Below the pieces are notes generated by a model. It had not been told where the DNA came from. It did not search any database and was given only the letters and a program-made list of their open reading frames with translations. From a virus, in IMG/VR virus record IMGVR_UViG_3300031857_018470, positions 1 through 51,928 of that record: a stretch of 51,928 bases of DNA. One strand, given 5' to 3'. How positions within the stretch are numbered: the first letter of the stretch is position 1; every line of letters begins with the position of its first letter. Below are positions 41,567 to 48,444 of this stretch, piece by piece. The translations under genes and the position numbers were made by a program.

Positions 41567-41764
41567 TTATGCTTTAAATTTGATATACAATGATTGTGCT
41601 TCGTTGAAGTTAGTATACACTAGGTTCTCGAAACAGAAGCTACCGGTTTTACTAAACACTGCTTTCACTTCATCGTTCCATGTTGTTTTTTGGAACTTCA
41701 ATTTGTTGTCAATACTATTCAAGTTTTGAATCAGTTTGGTGCGAATTTCTTTTTTGATTTTCAT
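41567..41764 (-). CDS. Small hypothetical protein
   Basis: 65 residues from ATG at 41764: MKIKKEIRTKLIQNLNSIDN, then FQKTTWNDEVKAVFSKTGSF and ENLVYTNFNEAQSLYIKFKA. The earlier in-frame start lies in the promoter leader. Function unknown. Confidence 0.55.
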   Translation of the reverse strand: MKIKKEIRTKLIQNLNSIDNKLKFQKTTWNDEVKAVFSKTGSFCFENLVYTNFNEAQSLYIKFKA

Positions 41765-41792
41765 GTGTGTGTTTTTTAAATTTAACAAAGTA

Positions 41793-41821
41793 AATATAAG
41801 TTACTAAATCTTGTAAGCCTA
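41793..41821 (-). promoter_or_regulatory. Promoter, TAGGC-N18-TATATT
   Basis: Drives 41567-41764 and probably 41328-41561. Confidence 0.7.
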
Positions 41822-41834
41822 TTCTTTAATTAAA

Positions 41835-42152
41835 TTATTCATTCACAAAACCAATTGAATCCATATTGGTATACTCACTCATACCCCCACCTTGTGGTAC
41901 ATTCACTAGCGCTAATGTTGTAACCATAAATCGATAAGCACTGATGTAGGCTGCTTTACTTGTTTTAGTCATTCGTGTAAATGAAGCGGTAGTCATAAAC
42001 GTTTCCATTTCCTCTATTTTCATACTAACTTCGAGGATATGTGCCATCCCTGTTCCGGGTATGATCATTGGCATTTCTTCTTCAACCTTTGGTTTACGAG
42101 TACGTTTTGGTTTATCTTGTTCCCAACTAAATTTAAATCCGATCTTGTTCAT
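41835..42152 (-). CDS. Hypothetical protein with basic linker
   Basis: 105 residues. The N-terminus is MNKIGFKFSWEQDKPKRTRK, then MIIPGTGMAHILEVSMKIEE. A helical segment (SFTRMTKTSKAAYISAYRFM) follows. The KPKRTRKPKVEEE stretch resembles a short basic linker. Function unknown. Confidence 0.55.
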   Translation of the reverse strand: MNKIGFKFSWEQDKPKRTRKPKVEEEMPMIIPGTGMAHILEVSMKIEEMETFMTTASFTRMTKTSKAAYISAYRFMVTTLALVNVPQGGGMSEYTNMDSIGFVNE

Positions 42153-42181
42153 GGTGTGTGTTTTTAAATTATTATGAGTTA

Positions 42182-42210
42182 AATATAAGTTAATGTACTT
42201 TGAAAGCCTA
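42182..42210 (-). promoter_or_regulatory. Promoter, TAGGC-N18-TATATT
   Basis: Starts directly after the TAA of 42211-42432. Drives 41835-42152. Confidence 0.7.
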
Positions 42211-42432
42211 TTAATATGCTCTCATTACTTCACTTAAAGGCACATTGTACCCGGTGTGATCAATTGTTGGTTCAAATTCACCTGTGTCCTTATCCATTAT
42301 GAATTCAATATCCAACCAATCCGTTTCACTATCTTCAATTACTAATTTAACCTGTTCGCCGCAATCGGAGAGTATCACTCCATAACCACAATTATTTGAC
42401 CATTGATAGTACCCGTGAATTTTCTTGTCCAT
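42211..42432 (-). CDS. Small beta-rich hypothetical protein
   Basis: 73 residues: MDKKIHGYYQWSNNCGYGVI, then LSDCGEQVKLVIEDSETDWL. Acidic, beta-like. Function unknown. Confidence 0.55.
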   Translation of the reverse strand: MDKKIHGYYQWSNNCGYGVILSDCGEQVKLVIEDSETDWLDIEFIMDKDTGEFEPTIDHTGYNVPLSEVMRAY

Positions 42433-42460
42433 AGTGTGTGTTTTTTAAATTAACAAGTTA

Positions 42461-42489
42461 AATATACTATACTAAACTTTAGATGCCTA
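42461..42489 (-). promoter_or_regulatory. Promoter, TAGGC-N18-TATATT
   Basis: The element lies in the last codons of 42479-42853. Drives 42211-42432. Confidence 0.65.
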
Positions 42490-42853
42490 AATGATCTTCA
42501 TCCTCTGCTCCTGTGTGAAAATAACCCATGAATATATCTGCTATGTCCTCTAGTACTCTACTTTTAAATGCACTACGTTCTCCAAATGCTTCTTCAAACC
42601 TTTCATCTAGTAACACGTCATAATTGATTCCCATATCTTTATGAAAGTCTCTAAATTTCTTCCAATTTTCATAACCATTAATAGGTACTCCATTAAATGT
42701 AATTTCAAGTGTGTCTACATATTCAATTTCTAAACCTGGATCTGGTTTGAGTAGTCCTACCACCCATACTTGTGCTACCAATGTTGCTTTCAGATCACCT
42801 ACATTTACTTCATGCTCATAATTGAGCATCATCATTTCATTAGTTCTTTTCAT
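42479..42853 (-). CDS. Hypothetical protein
   Basis: 124 residues. VNVGDLKATLVAQVWVVGLL, then LEIEYVDTLEITFNGVPING form strands; FRDFHKDMGINYDVLLDERF and LEDIADIFMGYFHTGAEDED are helical. Function unknown. It overlaps the membrane-protein gene 42840-42977 by 14 bases, so both share the promoter at 42986-43014. Confidence 0.6.
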   Translation of the reverse strand: MKRTNEMMMLNYEHEVNVGDLKATLVAQVWVVGLLKPDPGLEIEYVDTLEITFNGVPINGYENWKKFRDFHKDMGINYDVLLDERFEEAFGERSAFKSRVLEDIADIFMGYFHTGAEDEDHLGI

Positions 42854-42977
42854 GTGTTTTATGTTTTAGTTTATTAATTAGTGTTTCTATATAAAACTTA
42901 ATAAATACTGTTCCGGTCATTATTACTACAAATATCATAATTAACCCATCAATAATCCAATCTATTATCTTTTTCAT
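42840..42977 (-). CDS. Small membrane protein
   Basis: 45 residues from ATG at 42977; the earlier in-frame start lies in the previous gene and promoter. MKKIIDWIIDGLIMIFVVIM plus TGTVFIKFYIETLI spans the membrane, then a charged tail (NKLKHKTHEKN). First gene of a two-gene unit. Function unknown. Confidence 0.55.
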   Translation of the reverse strand: MKKIIDWIIDGLIMIFVVIMTGTVFIKFYIETLINKLKHKTHEKN

Positions 42978-42985
42978 TTGCAGTA

Positions 42986-43014
42986 AATATAAGTTTAAGA
43001 ATTTTGAAGACCTA
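42986..43014 (-). promoter_or_regulatory. Promoter variant, TAGGT-N18-TATATT
   Basis: The element lies in the last codons of 42995-43231. Drives 42840-42977 and 42479-42853. Confidence 0.6.
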
Positions 43015-43231
43015 ATTCTGTATTCAATTTTCTCCAATCTCTATAATCACGAATGATTGCTGCTGATTCATAATCTTCATCATCAACCATGTAACCTTCA
43101 ATCATGGATAGCAACTTATCAAAGTCACCATTGCAATGATCATCCATAATAATTTGTAGTGCGTACTTGTACTCATCAGAAAGTGGTGCGTTAGCAATTT
43201 CCGGGTGCCAAAAATAAGGTGTGTCTTCCAT
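42995..43231 (-). CDS. Hypothetical protein with UVR-like motif
   Basis: 78 residues. The C-terminal part DEDYESAAIIRDYRDWRKLN has the E-x-A-A-x-x-R-D-x-x pattern of UVR helical hairpins (a protein-protein contact motif in UvrB/UvrC and McsA). Function unknown; a link to the similar helix at the end of 35814-36242 is possible. Confidence 0.6.
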   Translation of the reverse strand: MEDTPYFWHPEIANAPLSDEYKYALQIIMDDHCNGDFDKLLSMIEGYMVDDEDYESAAIIRDYRDWRKLNTELGLQNS

Positions 43232-43259
43232 GTGTTTATATTTTTAAATTAACAAAGTA

Positions 43260-43288
43260 AATATAAGTTCAAAGATCTAGTAAGCCTA
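43260..43288 (-). promoter_or_regulatory. Promoter, TAGGC-N18-TATATT
   Basis: The TAG stop of 43286-43501 is its first three bases. Drives 42995-43231. Confidence 0.7.
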
Positions 43289-43501
43289 TAGTAAACTTAT
43301 TTCTATAACCTCTTGAATACGGCCAATAATAATTGGATCATCAACAACAAAACCATCCTTATCACCACACTGCCATTCAATTACTTCACCATTACTTGCA
43401 TTCATCCATTCAATGTAATAATAAGTTGTTCCATCATCTTCCCTTACTTCCCATTCTAGTTTCATTACAGCCGGGATTGTATTTGTTAGTGTTGCTTCCA
43501 T
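43286..43501 (-). CDS. Small beta-rich hypothetical protein
   Basis: 71 residues: PAVMKLEWEVREDDGTTYYY, then IEWMNASNGEVIEWQCGDKD and IIIGRIQEVIEISLL. Beta strands dominate. Function unknown. Confidence 0.55.
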   Translation of the reverse strand: MEATLTNTIPAVMKLEWEVREDDGTTYYYIEWMNASNGEVIEWQCGDKDGFVVDDPIIIGRIQEVIEISLL

Positions 43502-43534
43502 TATGTGAGTATTATTATTAATTTAAGTGTTAGA

Positions 43535-43564
43535 AATATAACAAATAGAATTTCGTAGGTCCAA
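43535..43564 (-). promoter_or_regulatory. Promoter variant, TTGGA-N19-TATATT
   Basis: The one promoter of the set with a 19-base spacer. Drives 43286-43501. Confidence 0.5.
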
Positions 43565-43567
43565 GTA

Positions 43568-43963
43568 TTAAAAAATGATTTCACGTCCATTGCTGCCCCA
43601 GCACCTCCATTTGCCATTATCATAAACATAATGATATTCTGTCCAATTACCTGATTGAGTCAATTCAGTAATGTCACTAACTATTCTTGCTTCAGTATCT
43701 GATTCATCTCTATCACGTTTATAGGAACAGACCCATTTATTTTCAACTCGTAAATCATGGTTATTAAAATCATGTTTCTCTCCTATTTCTTCATTCAGAG
43801 AACTAATGTCACCTAACTCAAGCAAAGCATCTATTTTTGCTTCATCAGTGTAGTGATTTTTGAGAATTTCTCCATTGTATTCCGGATATCCATCCCAGTG
43901 ACAATAAATGTACTTGATTGTTCCGTCTGATTGTTTTTTTCCGATGTGTGATCTAGTTGCCAT
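43568..43963 (-). CDS. Conserved phage protein, MATRSHIG family
   Basis: 131 residues. MATRSHIGKKQSDGTIKYIY, then CHWDGYPEYNGEILKNHYTD match from memory a small protein family very common in phages and some bacteria, function unknown. Thirteen bases separate it from 43977-44180, whose promoter (44205-44233) drives both. Leader ACACATG. Confidence 0.75.
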   Translation of the reverse strand: MATRSHIGKKQSDGTIKYIYCHWDGYPEYNGEILKNHYTDEAKIDALLELGDISSLNEEIGEKHDFNNHDLRVENKWVCSYKRDRDESDTEARIVSDITELTQSGNWTEYHYVYDNGKWRCWGSNGREIIF

Positions 43964-43976
43964 GTGTTTTTTTGTT

Positions 43977-44180
43977 TTATTTGTTTTCTGTTTGATATAC
44001 TTTTAAACATTCAGGACACCCAATATGTTCTACTCCTTCAATTCGGGCCCAATTACTTGCTAGCGCTGGTGTGCCACATAGGTTTCCTGTTCCTGATTTG
44101 TAAATGTGAGCTGTGTTGCTCCACACATTACCTTTGTTTCCATAAATGGAATAATCTGATTTTAGATCTTTTGTGTTCAT
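43977..44180 (-). CDS. Small zinc-binding-like protein
   Basis: 67 residues with His/Cys spacing AHIYKSGTGNLCGTPALA, then EHIGCPECLKVYQ (C-x2-C). I recall similar short C-x2-C proteins in phages and plasmids (H...LCG...CPxC). Function unknown. Confidence 0.6.
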   Translation of the reverse strand: MNTKDLKSDYSIYGNKGNVWSNTAHIYKSGTGNLCGTPALASNWARIEGVEHIGCPECLKVYQTENK

Positions 44181-44204
44181 GTGTTTATCTTTTTTAACAG
44201 TTTA

Positions 44205-44233
44205 AATATAAGTTAATAGATTTTGAAGACCTA
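44205..44233 (-). promoter_or_regulatory. Promoter variant, TAGGT-N18-TATATT
   Basis: Shares its TAG with the stop of 44231-44422. Drives 43977-44180 and 43568-43963. Confidence 0.65.
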
Positions 44234-44422
44234 TTCTTCTTCTTCTAATTCCTCATCTACAAACAACTCAGGATCATATTCATCAAGAATATCTTGACAT
44301 ACCTTAATCATAAGTTCTCGATAGCGATGTTCAGAATCACTTAGATCATTATTAATACTGCGATAACAATCTAATAAATCACGGTAGGTATTTTCAAACC
44401 TACAATAGCCCATGTTTGCCAT
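44231..44422 (-). CDS. Conserved small phage protein, MANMxYCRFEN family
   Basis: 63 residues. MANMGYCRFENTYRDLLDCY is the conserved start of a short phage family; the end is a poly-acidic tail (DEELEEEE). Helical. Function unknown. Confidence 0.65.
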   Translation of the reverse strand: MANMGYCRFENTYRDLLDCYRSINNDLSDSEHRYRELMIKVCQDILDEYDPELFVDEELEEEE

Positions 44423-44440
44423 AACTTTTATTTTTATTTG

Positions 44441-44469
44441 AATATAAGTTCAAAAATCTAGTAAGCCTA
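44441..44469 (-). promoter_or_regulatory. Promoter, TAGGC-N18-TATATT
   Basis: Shares its TAG with the stop of 44467-44715. Drives 44231-44422. Confidence 0.7.
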
Positions 44470-44715
44470 TTCTTTTCCTTCAGCCAAATAATTAGCTAAA
44501 TCATCATAGTACGATACTATCTCATCATGAGCACTATCACTCAACACATCTCCTTCTACCAAGTCTCTAACTATTTCACGAATATATAAAAGCGCGTTGT
44601 AGTTTTGATCTTCAAATGGTTCACCGTTAAACGAATCACTAAATTGATCTGCCACAGCCCAACCACGTTGAGAGTTGATATATGACCTAACTAAATCTTC
44701 TGTTGATATTCTCAT
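44467..44715 (-). CDS. Hypothetical helical protein
   Basis: 82 residues: MRISTEDLVRSYINSQRGWA, then YNALLYIREIVRDLVEGDVL and EIVSYYDDLANYLAEGKE. Helical with acidic faces. Function unknown. Leader AAGGTTATG. Confidence 0.55.
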   Translation of the reverse strand: MRISTEDLVRSYINSQRGWAVADQFSDSFNGEPFEDQNYNALLYIREIVRDLVEGDVLSDSAHDEIVSYYDDLANYLAEGKE

Positions 44716-44733
44716 AACCTTTATTTTTATTTA

Positions 44734-44762
44734 AATATAAATTAAAAAACTCTAAAAGCCTT
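44734..44762 (-). promoter_or_regulatory. Promoter variant, AAGGC-N18-TATATT
   Basis: TAAGGC overlaps the TAA stop of 44761-45045. Drives 44467-44715. Confidence 0.6.
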
Positions 44763-45045
44763 ACTTTACAAATAACTTTTTACTATCAACATTGTACACA
44801 CCACCTCTCACTGCGGCTGAGACTGCGTTTAGTAATGCTTCATTAGTTTTATACTCATATGTGTTGTCAGGTAATGATGGTCCTCTCCAACCACACTGCG
44901 TATTACTAATGGAAAACCCAATACCACTATTATTACTTGTTAATGAGTAATTAACAGTTCCTTCTTCTCTATCAGTGAATACTTTTAGTACTTTTTTGTT
45001 TCCGAATCCATCGGATACATCTAGTTTTGCAATCAATTGTTTCAT
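44761..45045 (-). CDS. Small beta-rich hypothetical protein
   Basis: 94 residues: MKQLIAKLDVSDGFGNKKVL, then TDREEGTVNYSLTSNNSGIG and NTQCGWRGPSLPDNTYEYKT. Beta strands and a conserved-looking CGWRGP patch. Function unknown. Confidence 0.55.
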   Translation of the reverse strand: MKQLIAKLDVSDGFGNKKVLKVFTDREEGTVNYSLTSNNSGIGFSISNTQCGWRGPSLPDNTYEYKTNEALLNAVSAAVRGGVYNVDSKKLFVK

Positions 45046-45071
45046 GTGTTTATCTTTTTAAGTGCAAATTA

Positions 45072-45100
45072 AATATAAATTTAAAGAAAAAGGAGGCCTA
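45072..45100 (-). promoter_or_regulatory. Promoter, TAGGC-N18-TATATT
   Basis: Shares its TAG with the stop of 45098-45481 and overlaps the terminator hairpin 45086-45115. Drives 44761-45045. Confidence 0.65.
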
Positions 45101-45115
45101 CTCTTTGACCTCCTT
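45086..45115 (-). terminator. Intrinsic terminator overlapping a promoter
   Basis: Sense AAGGAGG, 12-base loop, CCTCCTT, then TTTC. The stem covers the last codons of 45098-45481 and the upstream element of the next promoter. Confidence 0.6.
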
Positions 45116-45481
45116 ATAAATTGTATCAATCAAATCACTCAATTCATCTGCATCTGGCTCATCCATACCCATCACAATTTCACTAGCCAAAGCACTACTA
45201 TCAACAACCACAGAAATTGTATTTCCATCAAGACTCAATTCACAAACATCCTCATCAAAACTCATATCTGATATGTTGTCTTCAACCCTAGATATAAACT
45301 GCTGGTGCATATCAAGAACAAAATGAGTTAGTTCTGTTCTAGTAAATGTGAACTCACCATTTTCAATTTCATCATTCATGTCTGTTTCATCTTCCATTTT
45401 ATCCATTTCACTTTGCAATTCATCCATTTGTGCTTGCATTTCAGCCATTTTGGCTTTCATTTCTTCGAGTTTATTTTTCAT
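45098..45481 (-). CDS. Acidic coiled-coil protein
   Basis: 127 residues. A near-perfect heptad coil (EEMKAKMAEMQAQMDELQSE) fills the first third, then an acidic stretch, then helices (RTELTHFVLDMHQQFISRVE) and a C-terminal acidic part (DEPDADELSDLIDTIYKEVK). Very acidic overall. Possibly a DNA-mimic or assembly factor; inference only. Confidence 0.55.
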   Translation of the reverse strand: MKNKLEEMKAKMAEMQAQMDELQSEMDKMEDETDMNDEIENGEFTFTRTELTHFVLDMHQQFISRVEDNISDMSFDEDVCELSLDGNTISVVVDSSALASEIVMGMDEPDADELSDLIDTIYKEVKE

Positions 45482-45500
45482 GTTTTTTTATTTTTGTTTA

Positions 45501-45529
45501 AATATAAATTTAAGAATCTAGAAGGCCCA
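45501..45529 (-). promoter_or_regulatory. Promoter variant, TGGGC-N18-TATATT
   Basis: Directly follows the TGA of 45530-45895. Drives 45098-45481. Confidence 0.6.
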
Positions 45530-45895
45530 TCAATCAGAAAAATGAAATGAGTACATAAAATTCTCTTCATAATCATCCACATCAGCCATTTCCCTTAGCA
45601 TATCGGCTGTGACACTGTTGTAAAATTCCTCACCACGACCAACCACATCAGCAGTCAAATCACTCCAACCATCATCACTACAATCAAAACCACCACCACC
45701 ATCATTACCTAACCAAGCGGCTTCAAATTTATTAGCTAGTTCTGCTTGTTTCTGCCTAGCAAATTCCTCTAATTGATTGAAAATGTCTTCATCTAATTCA
45801 GACCATTCATTTCCAATTCGATCATAGTCGTGATCTACTTTCCAAGTAGCATCTTCAATTAATCTCCAAAGTTCTTTTTCTGTTAGTTTTGTCAT
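45530..45895 (-). CDS. Acidic hypothetical protein
   Basis: 121 residues. KELWRLIEDATWKVDHDYDR, then FNQLEEFARQKQAELANKFE, a Gly/Asp-rich loop (WLGNDGGGGFDCSDDGW), and a helical end. Acidic. Function unknown. Confidence 0.55.
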   Translation of the reverse strand: MTKLTEKELWRLIEDATWKVDHDYDRIGNEWSELDEDIFNQLEEFARQKQAELANKFEAAWLGNDGGGGFDCSDDGWSDLTADVVGRGEEFYNSVTADMLREMADVDDYEENFMYSFHFSD

Positions 45896-45916
45896 GTGCT
45901 TCTTTTTAACAAGTTA

Positions 45917-45945
45917 AATATAAGTTTAAAAACCTTAAAAGCCTA
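45917..45945 (-). promoter_or_regulatory. Promoter, TAGGC-N18-TATATT
   Basis: Drives 45530-45895. Confidence 0.7.
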
Positions 45946-45947
45946 AC

Positions 45948-46394
45948 TTAAGAACTTGCTGTACAAGTTGATTTAACTACTCCAGTGTGGTTCTTTAATG
46001 TGTAAGTCATTATTGTACCTTGTGGTCCACCACAAACATTTATCACACAGTTACTCATAATAAATGAATGTCCATTCAAGTTACCTGTGATGCGAATATC
46101 CTCACCCTGAAACGTTGCCCAAAAATACATCACAGTGAAATTATACTGCGGTGTTTGATAACGAAATGTCCTACCTATGGGTTCATCATTAAAACCCAAC
46201 AACGTTTGAACCCGATACGGGTGTAAATTAGTTACACTAATGTTGTTATACGTTGTTGAGAAATCAAGTGTCCAATCAAGTGAGTCCCGTTGTTGTAGAG
46301 GCATTTGCCTCAGTTCACTTTCATTTACAAGTGGTTCCTTTTCACACGACATCATTGCCAGTGCCATTGATACTAATACAAATGCTTTTTTCAT
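45948..46394 (-). CDS. Lipoprotein
   Basis: 148 residues from ATG at 46394 (the longer reading enters the promoter). MKKAFVLVSMALAMMSCEKE is a lipoprotein signal peptide with Cys 17. The mature part is beta-rich (NISVTNLHPYRVQTLLGFND, IRITGNLNGHSFIMSNCVIN) with a C-terminal VKSTCTASS. Surface exposed or periplasmic, perhaps a superinfection or receptor-masking lipoprotein; role inferred. Confidence 0.65.
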   Translation of the reverse strand: MKKAFVLVSMALAMMSCEKEPLVNESELRQMPLQQRDSLDWTLDFSTTYNNISVTNLHPYRVQTLLGFNDEPIGRTFRYQTPQYNFTVMYFWATFQGEDIRITGNLNGHSFIMSNCVINVCGGPQGTIMTYTLKNHTGVVKSTCTASS

Positions 46395-46418
46395 AACCTT
46401 TATTTTTAATTTTAAATG

Positions 46419-46447
46419 AATATACAATCGATTTTCTTGGGAGCCTA
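46419..46447 (-). promoter_or_regulatory. Promoter, TAGGC-N18-TATATT
   Basis: Drives the lipoprotein gene 45948-46394. Confidence 0.7.
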
Positions 46448-46471
46448 TATTCGTATATACAAATATAAGTA

Positions 46472-46488
46472 GGGTGGGGTTGGGGTGG
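46472..46488 (+). other. G-rich run, possible G-quadruplex
   Basis: GGGTGGGGTTGGGGTGG on the plus strand between the end of 46506-46919 and the next promoter. Four G-tracts close together are unusual in this AT-rich window. Confidence 0.4.
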
Positions 46489-46505
46489 TATGGAGCAAGC
46501 TTTTT

Positions 46506-46919
46506 TTAATGAAATGGCTCCATAACTATATCCCTTATTTCCTCAAGATCGTGTTTTGTTTTGATAGCTATTTTATTAACAGTAATATTAATGCGGCGTT
46601 TGAAACAAGTAAATGTACGCTTCATTTGCCTAACATCCTCGGGCACTTCCGATGTTGTTATGAACCTAATTACTTTTGGTTTGATTACTTTATGTTCTTT
46701 ACATAATGTGAACCACAAGCTAAAGTTATGTGAGTTGTAACCAATCCATTGTTTGTTTTTTAAATCAAAGAATGCTAATTTACGAGTTATACCAGACAGA
46801 TCCTCTTCTACCGATGCTAGAATTGTATTTTCATCTATTCGTTTTAAAATAACTCGTTCTGTGTCCGTTAAATGAATTTTGGTTTCTGTTTCTAAATGTA
46901 AATTTTCTTTCTTATTCAT
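46506..46919 (-). CDS. Hypothetical protein
   Basis: 137 residues from ATG at 46919 (overlap of 8 bases with 46912-47142). LHLETETKIHLTDTERVILK, then DLKNKQWIGYNSHNFSLWFT and RQMKRTFTCFKRRINITVNK. Mixed alpha/beta. Last gene of the group starting at 47704. Function unknown. Confidence 0.55.
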   Translation of the reverse strand: MNKKENLHLETETKIHLTDTERVILKRIDENTILASVEEDLSGITRKLAFFDLKNKQWIGYNSHNFSLWFTLCKEHKVIKPKVIRFITTSEVPEDVRQMKRTFTCFKRRINITVNKIAIKTKHDLEEIRDIVMEPFH

Positions 46920-47142
46920 AGGTTTCGTTGTAGTATTGTTCAAATGTCTGCCAATTTTCTTCTGCTATACCCTTACCTTCAAATCTTCCTACTTGATGTG
47001 CGGTGTACCAACACTCTTGTTTCTGCTCCTTCTCCATCTGCTTGGCTTGGTCTTCCAATTCTTGAATTGTTTTGTATGGATATTTTTCAAGATTTTTAAT
47101 GTAATCAACTATCCATTCAACTGCGGTTTGTTTCTTTTCCAT
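46912..47142 (-). CDS. MEKKQTAxEWL-family protein, copy 1
   Basis: 76 residues. MEKKQTAVEWIVDYIKNLEK, then QELEDQAKQMEKEQKQECWY and a final EQYYNETYE. Same pattern as the three adjacent proteins at 50234-50910: start MExxxTxxxWL, central helix with QA(K/I)xMEK, and a terminal YYNxxY. The family is common in Bacteroidota phages from memory; function unknown. Confidence 0.65.
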   Translation of the reverse strand: MEKKQTAVEWIVDYIKNLEKYPYKTIQELEDQAKQMEKEQKQECWYTAHQVGRFEGKGIAEENWQTFEQYYNETYE

Positions 47143-47160
47143 ATCTGTTTTGTTTTTAAA

Positions 47161-47439
47161 TTAACGCCAATGATCATAATCATCAAAATGAACATCATTA
47201 TCATAATCATCATAATCATCAAAGTCAAAACTCATTTCTTCAGGTCGAGCTGTTTCTTCGCAATTACTCAATATAACATCTAACAAGTGATCATAATCAT
47301 TACTCATTGCATCATCAAGTACTTCTTTGATTTCATTATCAGTCCATCCTGCTTTTTCAGCTGCTACTCGAAACGCTCCCATTATAGCAAATGCGTTTCC
47401 ACTTTTAATTACATTAGTTAGTTCTACTTTCTGTTTCAT
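47161..47439 (-). CDS. Conserved phage protein with acidic Asp/Tyr-rich tail
   Basis: 92 residues. NVIKSGNAFAIMGAFRVAAE, then AGWTDNEIKEVLDDAMSNDY match from memory a phage family with a GNAFAIMGA core. The last 20 residues are repetitive D/Y/H (DDYDDYDNDVHFDDYDHW), encoded by ATCATCATAATCATC-type repeats. Function unknown. Confidence 0.65.
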   Translation of the reverse strand: MKQKVELTNVIKSGNAFAIMGAFRVAAEKAGWTDNEIKEVLDDAMSNDYDHLLDVILSNCEETARPEEMSFDFDDYDDYDNDVHFDDYDHWR

Positions 47440-47443
47440 GTGT

Positions 47444-47704
47444 TTATAGTTTTTCGATTATGTTATCAATTAATACTTTCACTCCGTTTGAGCGATTTGG
47501 GAATAGTATTGATACTACTTCTCTTTTTTCTTTAGGTCCAAATCCTGATACTTGTTTGATTGTACCTATTATTGCTCCATTTTCAAATCCAACTTTGACT
47601 GTGTCACCAACATAAGCTACTTGACCTGATCTTAGTGTAACACACCATTGTGCTCTGTCATAGTCATAGTTGAATGCTTCATTTGAGTGTCTTGTGCTTA
47701 TCAT
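47444..47704 (-). CDS. Small beta-rich hypothetical protein
   Basis: 86 residues: SNEAFNYDYDRAQWCVTLRS, then GQVAYVGDTVKVGFENGAII and RSNGVKVLIDNIIEKL. The pattern VGDTVKVGFENGAIIGTIK resembles a small SH3-like barrel. Leader AAGGTTATG. Unknown function. Confidence 0.55.
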   Translation of the reverse strand: MISTRHSNEAFNYDYDRAQWCVTLRSGQVAYVGDTVKVGFENGAIIGTIKQVSGFGPKEKREVVSILFPNRSNGVKVLIDNIIEKL

Positions 47705-47723
47705 AACCTTTTTATTTGAAGTA

Positions 47724-47752
47724 AATATAAGTTTAAAGGTTTAGAGGGCCTA
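47724..47752 (-). promoter_or_regulatory. Promoter, TAGGC-N18-TATATT
   Basis: Drives 47444-47704 and the three genes that follow it (47161, 46912, 46506). Confidence 0.7.
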
Positions 47753-47767
47753 ATTAAAAGGCCCTCT
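47743..47767 (-). terminator. Hairpin over stop codon and promoter element
   Basis: Perfect 8-bp stem AGAGGGCC/GGCCCTCT with 9-base loop; no T-run after it. It covers the stop of 47754-47861 and the upstream part of the next promoter. Confidence 0.4.
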
Positions 47768-47861
47768 TAATAAAGTTAAATAACTCCATTGTTACAGCTA
47801 CTAATACTGCTCCAATTACCATACATGCTACTACTTTTGCAATAATCATTGATACAACCAT
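47754..47861 (-). CDS. 35-residue membrane protein
   Basis: MVVSMIIAKVVACMVIGAVL followed by VAVTMELFNFIKRAF: one membrane span with a basic end. Start at 47861, between tRNA-Met and the next promoter. Short, but it fits the local gene spacing and ends exactly before the promoter hairpin. Confidence 0.55.
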   Translation of the reverse strand: MVVSMIIAKVVACMVIGAVLVAVTMELFNFIKRAF

Positions 47862-47883
47862 TTTGTTTTTGTTTTAATTAGTT

Positions 47884-47960
47884 TGGTGGGCCATCCTGGA
47901 TTCGAACCAAGCACCTTCGCTTTATGAGAGCGTCGCTCTAACCTACTGAGCTAAAAGCCC
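47884..47960 (-). tRNA. tRNA-Met (anticodon CAT), CCA encoded
   Basis: 77 bases. Acceptor GGGCTTT/ATGGCCC (one mismatch), D arm AGCTCAGTAGGTTAGAGC, anticodon arm ACGCT-CTCATAA-AGCGA, T arm CTTGG-TTCGAAT-CCAGG, then discriminator A and CCA. CAT may be Met or a lysidine-modified Ile; sequence alone does not decide. Confidence 0.85.
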
Positions 47961-47981
47961 ATTTTACTTTTTAACAAATTG

Positions 47982-48010
47982 AATATACAATCAAAGATTT
48001 TGAAAGCCTA
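47982..48010 (-). promoter_or_regulatory. Promoter, TAGGC-N18-TATATT
   Basis: Shares its TAG with the stop of 48008-48220. Drives tRNA-Met and the 35-residue protein. Confidence 0.7.
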
Positions 48011-48220
48011 AACATTATCTTCATCAAATCCTCCAAAGATATCTTTCCATTCATCTTCGGTTATACCTGTCATTAAAAATTCTCGTTCTGAAGGTGTTAG
48101 GTTTGGGAACGCATTTTGTATCAAAACACCTTCTTCATATTTCATTATTTGCTCATCTGTAATATCCAGTTCTACTTCACGAGTAATACCTGTGGCTTGA
48201 GATGTTCTAGTTACTTTCAT
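48008..48220 (-). CDS. Conserved phage protein, MKVTRTS family
   Basis: 70 residues from ATG at 48220 (ATGA overlap with the previous gene). MKVTRTSQATGITREVELDI, then NLTPSEREFLMTGITEDEWK match from memory a short, widespread phage family of unknown function. Confidence 0.7.
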   Translation of the reverse strand: MKVTRTSQATGITREVELDITDEQIMKYEEGVLIQNAFPNLTPSEREFLMTGITEDEWKDIFGGFDEDNV

Positions 48221-48444
48221 TTTGAAACAGTTATATCGTTTAAACACATTGCATGACTCCACATACCCGAATCTTCATATAAACTCATAAGTAATTCTAT
48301 ATCATGTTTAGATGTAATCATGTCATGAACTACTTTGTTAAGCAATTCTTTACCATAAGTGTTAGCTATTGATTCAAAGTATTCACTTTCAGTTAGATAC
48401 TGTTCAATAGCGTGTTTTGTTTCTTCAGTCATCTGTTTTGCCAT
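48217..48444 (-). CDS. Small helical hypothetical protein
   Basis: 75 residues: MAKQMTEETKHAIEQYLTES, then YFESIANTYGKELLNKVVHD and EDSGMWSHAMCLNDITVSK. Helical. Overlaps 48425-48556 by 20 bases. Function unknown. Confidence 0.55.
   Translation of the reverse strand: MAKQMTEETKHAIEQYLTESEYFESIANTYGKELLNKVVHDMITSKHDIELLMSLYEDSGMWSHAMCLNDITVSK

Noticed and set aside
41573-41600. TATATC element upstream of 41328-41561
   Set aside because: The -7 part is present, but no TNGG element is found 18 bases upstream; the gene is more likely co-transcribed with 41567-41764.
47161-47225. Short ATCATCATAATCATC repeats taken as a repeat element or CRISPR
   Set aside because: They encode the Asp/Tyr/His-rich end of 47161-47439; no spacer-repeat pattern.
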